The translations under genes were made by a program, and so were the position numbers. 64,000 nucleotides of DNA, from positions 2,356,001-2,420,000 of the forward strand of contig JAMXDE010000008.1 of NCBI GenBank assembly GCA_026770025.1, read 5' to 3'. This stretch comes from Craspedostauros australis (Eukaryota; Bacillariophyta; Bacillariophyceae; Mastogloiales; Achnanthaceae). Of this stretch, positions 62,886 through 64,000 are shown one piece after another. The number at the start of each line of letters is the position of its first letter. The stretch's first letter is position 1. The notes under the pieces are model-generated. The model did not search any database. It was given only the letters and a program-made list of their open reading frames with translations, and had not been told where the DNA came from.

Positions 62886-64000
62886 ATGACGACTGCTGAG
62901 ATGGACCTCGCCACCTTGGATCACATCCTCGGTGTCATCGGCATCCCTTCCGACTCAACTCCTCGCGATATCATCGCTCATGAGGACATCATCAGCCCTC
63001 TCGACCTCGTCTCTCTCACTGAGGATGACCTTCGCAGCTTCCATCTCAGTGGCAACACCGATGATGGCGAGCCTTTCACCGCATCCCTCGGCATCAACCA
63101 CATCCGCAAGATCCTGAACCTCGGCAAGTGGTACCTCACCCAGTCCATTCTGGATGACGATACCTGGAACGAACTTGATCGCGCTACCTTCATGGCGTTC
63201 ACGGCTGAGCAGACCAACCCTTCTCTTCCTTCTTCGCGCTCGCATTCGACTGCAAGCACACCTGTGCCATCTCCAATTGGCATGGGCATGGGCATGGACA
63301 ACCACACCACTCCGGCATCCGCATTCCGTCCTGTGGCCGAAGAACCTCCGCATGTGAACTTCGGATTCGATCCTTCGGCTTCGGTGCCTGATCCTGCCTT
63401 CCCGCAACCACCTGTGACTCCATCCATGGCACCCCCTTCCAACTTCCAAGGTGTCCATGCCATGGAGCTACCGGCTGACTACGTCAAGGAGTTCAGCAAG
63501 GCAACCAAGCGGGAGAGCCTGTCGCTCCCAACACTGAAGGACGACAAGCACTTCCTCACCTTCATGCGGACCTTCGAGACTCTTTCCTTCTCTCATGGAC
63601 TCAACCACCATCTCGACATGGACTTCATGCCAGCACCCAAGGACGAGGCCTTCTTCGCGAGCCAGAATCGCTACCTCTTCGCCGTGCTCACTGAGCATGT
63701 CAAGACTTCCAAGAGTCGGCGCATCATCCGTGCCTACAAGAAGTCTTGCGATGGCCGTGCGGCCTATGCCGATCTCGTTGACAGCTACACCAGTGGCGTC
63801 GTCGGCGAGACTCTGTCCATCAAATACAGAGACACCATCGTCGCCTTCCGTCTGGACCAGACTTGGACCAAGACCCGCGAGCAATTCCTCGATGCTTGGG
63901 AAACCAAGCTCGACGACATCGAGGAACTCGATGATGCATGCGTTGACGAGGCAGTCAAGCAGCAATGGCTGCGCACCGCCATCGGTCCTGATGTCGACCT
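62355..64000 (+). mobile_element. Second copia-type retrotransposon, 5' part, cut by the window edge
   Basis: A gag-like frame begins at 62886 and is open to the edge. A possible LTR of 136 bp could run from TGTTGT at 62355 to ACAACA at 62490, having the inverted TGTTG/CAACA ends usual for copia LTRs, but I could not confirm it by a second copy, a primer site or target duplication. Family assignment rests on the Gag pattern. What is visible shows no break. Confidence 0.5.
62886..64000 (+). CDS. Copia-type Gag protein, N-terminal part
   Basis: 371 complete codons from ATG 62886 to the right edge without a stop. The N-terminal ~90 residues resemble a small helical domain with the pattern ISPLDLVSLTEDDLRSFHL...GINHIRKILNLGKWYL, which I recall from diatom copia Gag proteins. 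A Pro/Ser-rich linker follows, then the capsid-like region LSLPTLKDDKHFLTFMRTFETLSFSHGLNHHLD and AFFASQNRYLFAVLTEHVKTSKSRRIIRAY. The expected zinc knuckle and pol lie beyond the window. It differs from the Gag at 13890-15539, so it is another lineage. Confidence 0.75.
   Translation, partial: MTTAEMDLATLDHILGVIGIPSDSTPRDIIAHEDIISPLDLVSLTEDDLRSFHLSGNTDDGEPFTASLGINHIRKILNLGKWYLTQSILDDDTWNELDRATFMAFTAEQTNPSLPSSRSHSTASTPVPSPIGMGMGMDNHTTPASAFRPVAEEPPHVNFGFDPSASVPDPAFPQPPVTPSMAPPSNFQGVHAMELPADYVKEFSKATKRESLSLPTLKDDKHFLTFMRTFETLSFSHGLNHHLDMDFMPAPKDEAFFASQNRYLFAVLTEHVKTSKSRRIIRAYKKSCDGRAAYADLVDSYTSGVVGETLSIKYRDTIVAFRLDQTWTKTREQFLDAWETKLDDIEELDDACVDEAVKQQWLRTAIGPDVD

Overview
The window looks like nuclear DNA of a stramenopile alga, most likely a diatom. 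No single gene proves this; the call rests on several signs together. There is a DUF6824-type protein ('DVLCGRG...GN..F...PPGRFL...KTSQALR'), a leucine-rich-repeat protein with the C-terminal tail I associate with diatom LRR families, and a large AAA_16/TPR ATPase of a kind common in diatoms. Two Ty1/copia elements resemble the diatom CoDi type (reverse transcriptase core QVDD). Several N-termini pair a signal peptide with an aromatic residue after the cleavage site, as in secondary-plastid (ASAF-like) presequences. Genes are compact, introns are few and short with GT-AG ends, and both strands are used.

Layout. 1-1361 holds the 5' part of a TM9SF nonaspanin (minus). 2945-5482 is an unrecognised 845-aa protein (plus). 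6099-6335 is SEM1/DSS1 (minus) and 6684-6854 a possible 56-aa membrane peptide (minus). 7256-8173 is a GNAT acetyltransferase with a signal peptide (plus), followed by a long imperfect hairpin. 8726-9422 is complex III subunit 7 (minus, two exons). 9755-15818 is a whole-looking copia retrotransposon (minus) with identical 140-bp LTRs and AGAAG target duplications, inserted in what was a 469-bp divergent promoter between QCR7 and transportin (15961-18978, plus). Next come a secreted SNase-fold nuclease (19200-20118, minus, two exons), an ankyrin-repeat protein (20791-22854, plus), a class 3 lipase with an in-frame TAG (23337-24942, plus), a DNAJC21/JJJ1 J-protein (25077-26525, minus) and arginyl-tRNA synthetase (26984-29612, minus, two exons).

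The second half holds an FHA-like/RING-CH/FHA protein (31968-34622, plus, three exons), an LRR protein (35958-37526, plus), a decayed coding relic (38092-39153, minus), COP9 signalosome subunit 6 (39497-40730, minus, two exons) and a DHHC-family palmitoyltransferase with a DHFC core (41911-43749, plus, three exons). It continues with a His-rich disordered protein (44441-46621, minus), the DUF6824 protein (47119-48535, minus, two exons), a MYND-finger protein (50718-51500, minus) and the AAA_16/TPR protein (54336-58670, plus). A 4.2-kb gene-poor stretch with CpG-free tracts leads into the gag start of a second copia-type element that runs off the right edge.

The genes are mostly housekeeping functions that do not form one pathway. 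SEM1, CSN6 and the RING-CH protein all belong to the ubiquitin-proteasome/cullin world, but their proximity is probably chance. I found no rRNA, tRNA, CRISPR array or prokaryote-style operon. The most interesting protein-level signal is the palmitoyltransferase, in which every ligand of the second zinc site is replaced while the first site and the catalytic Asp-His-Cys remain.
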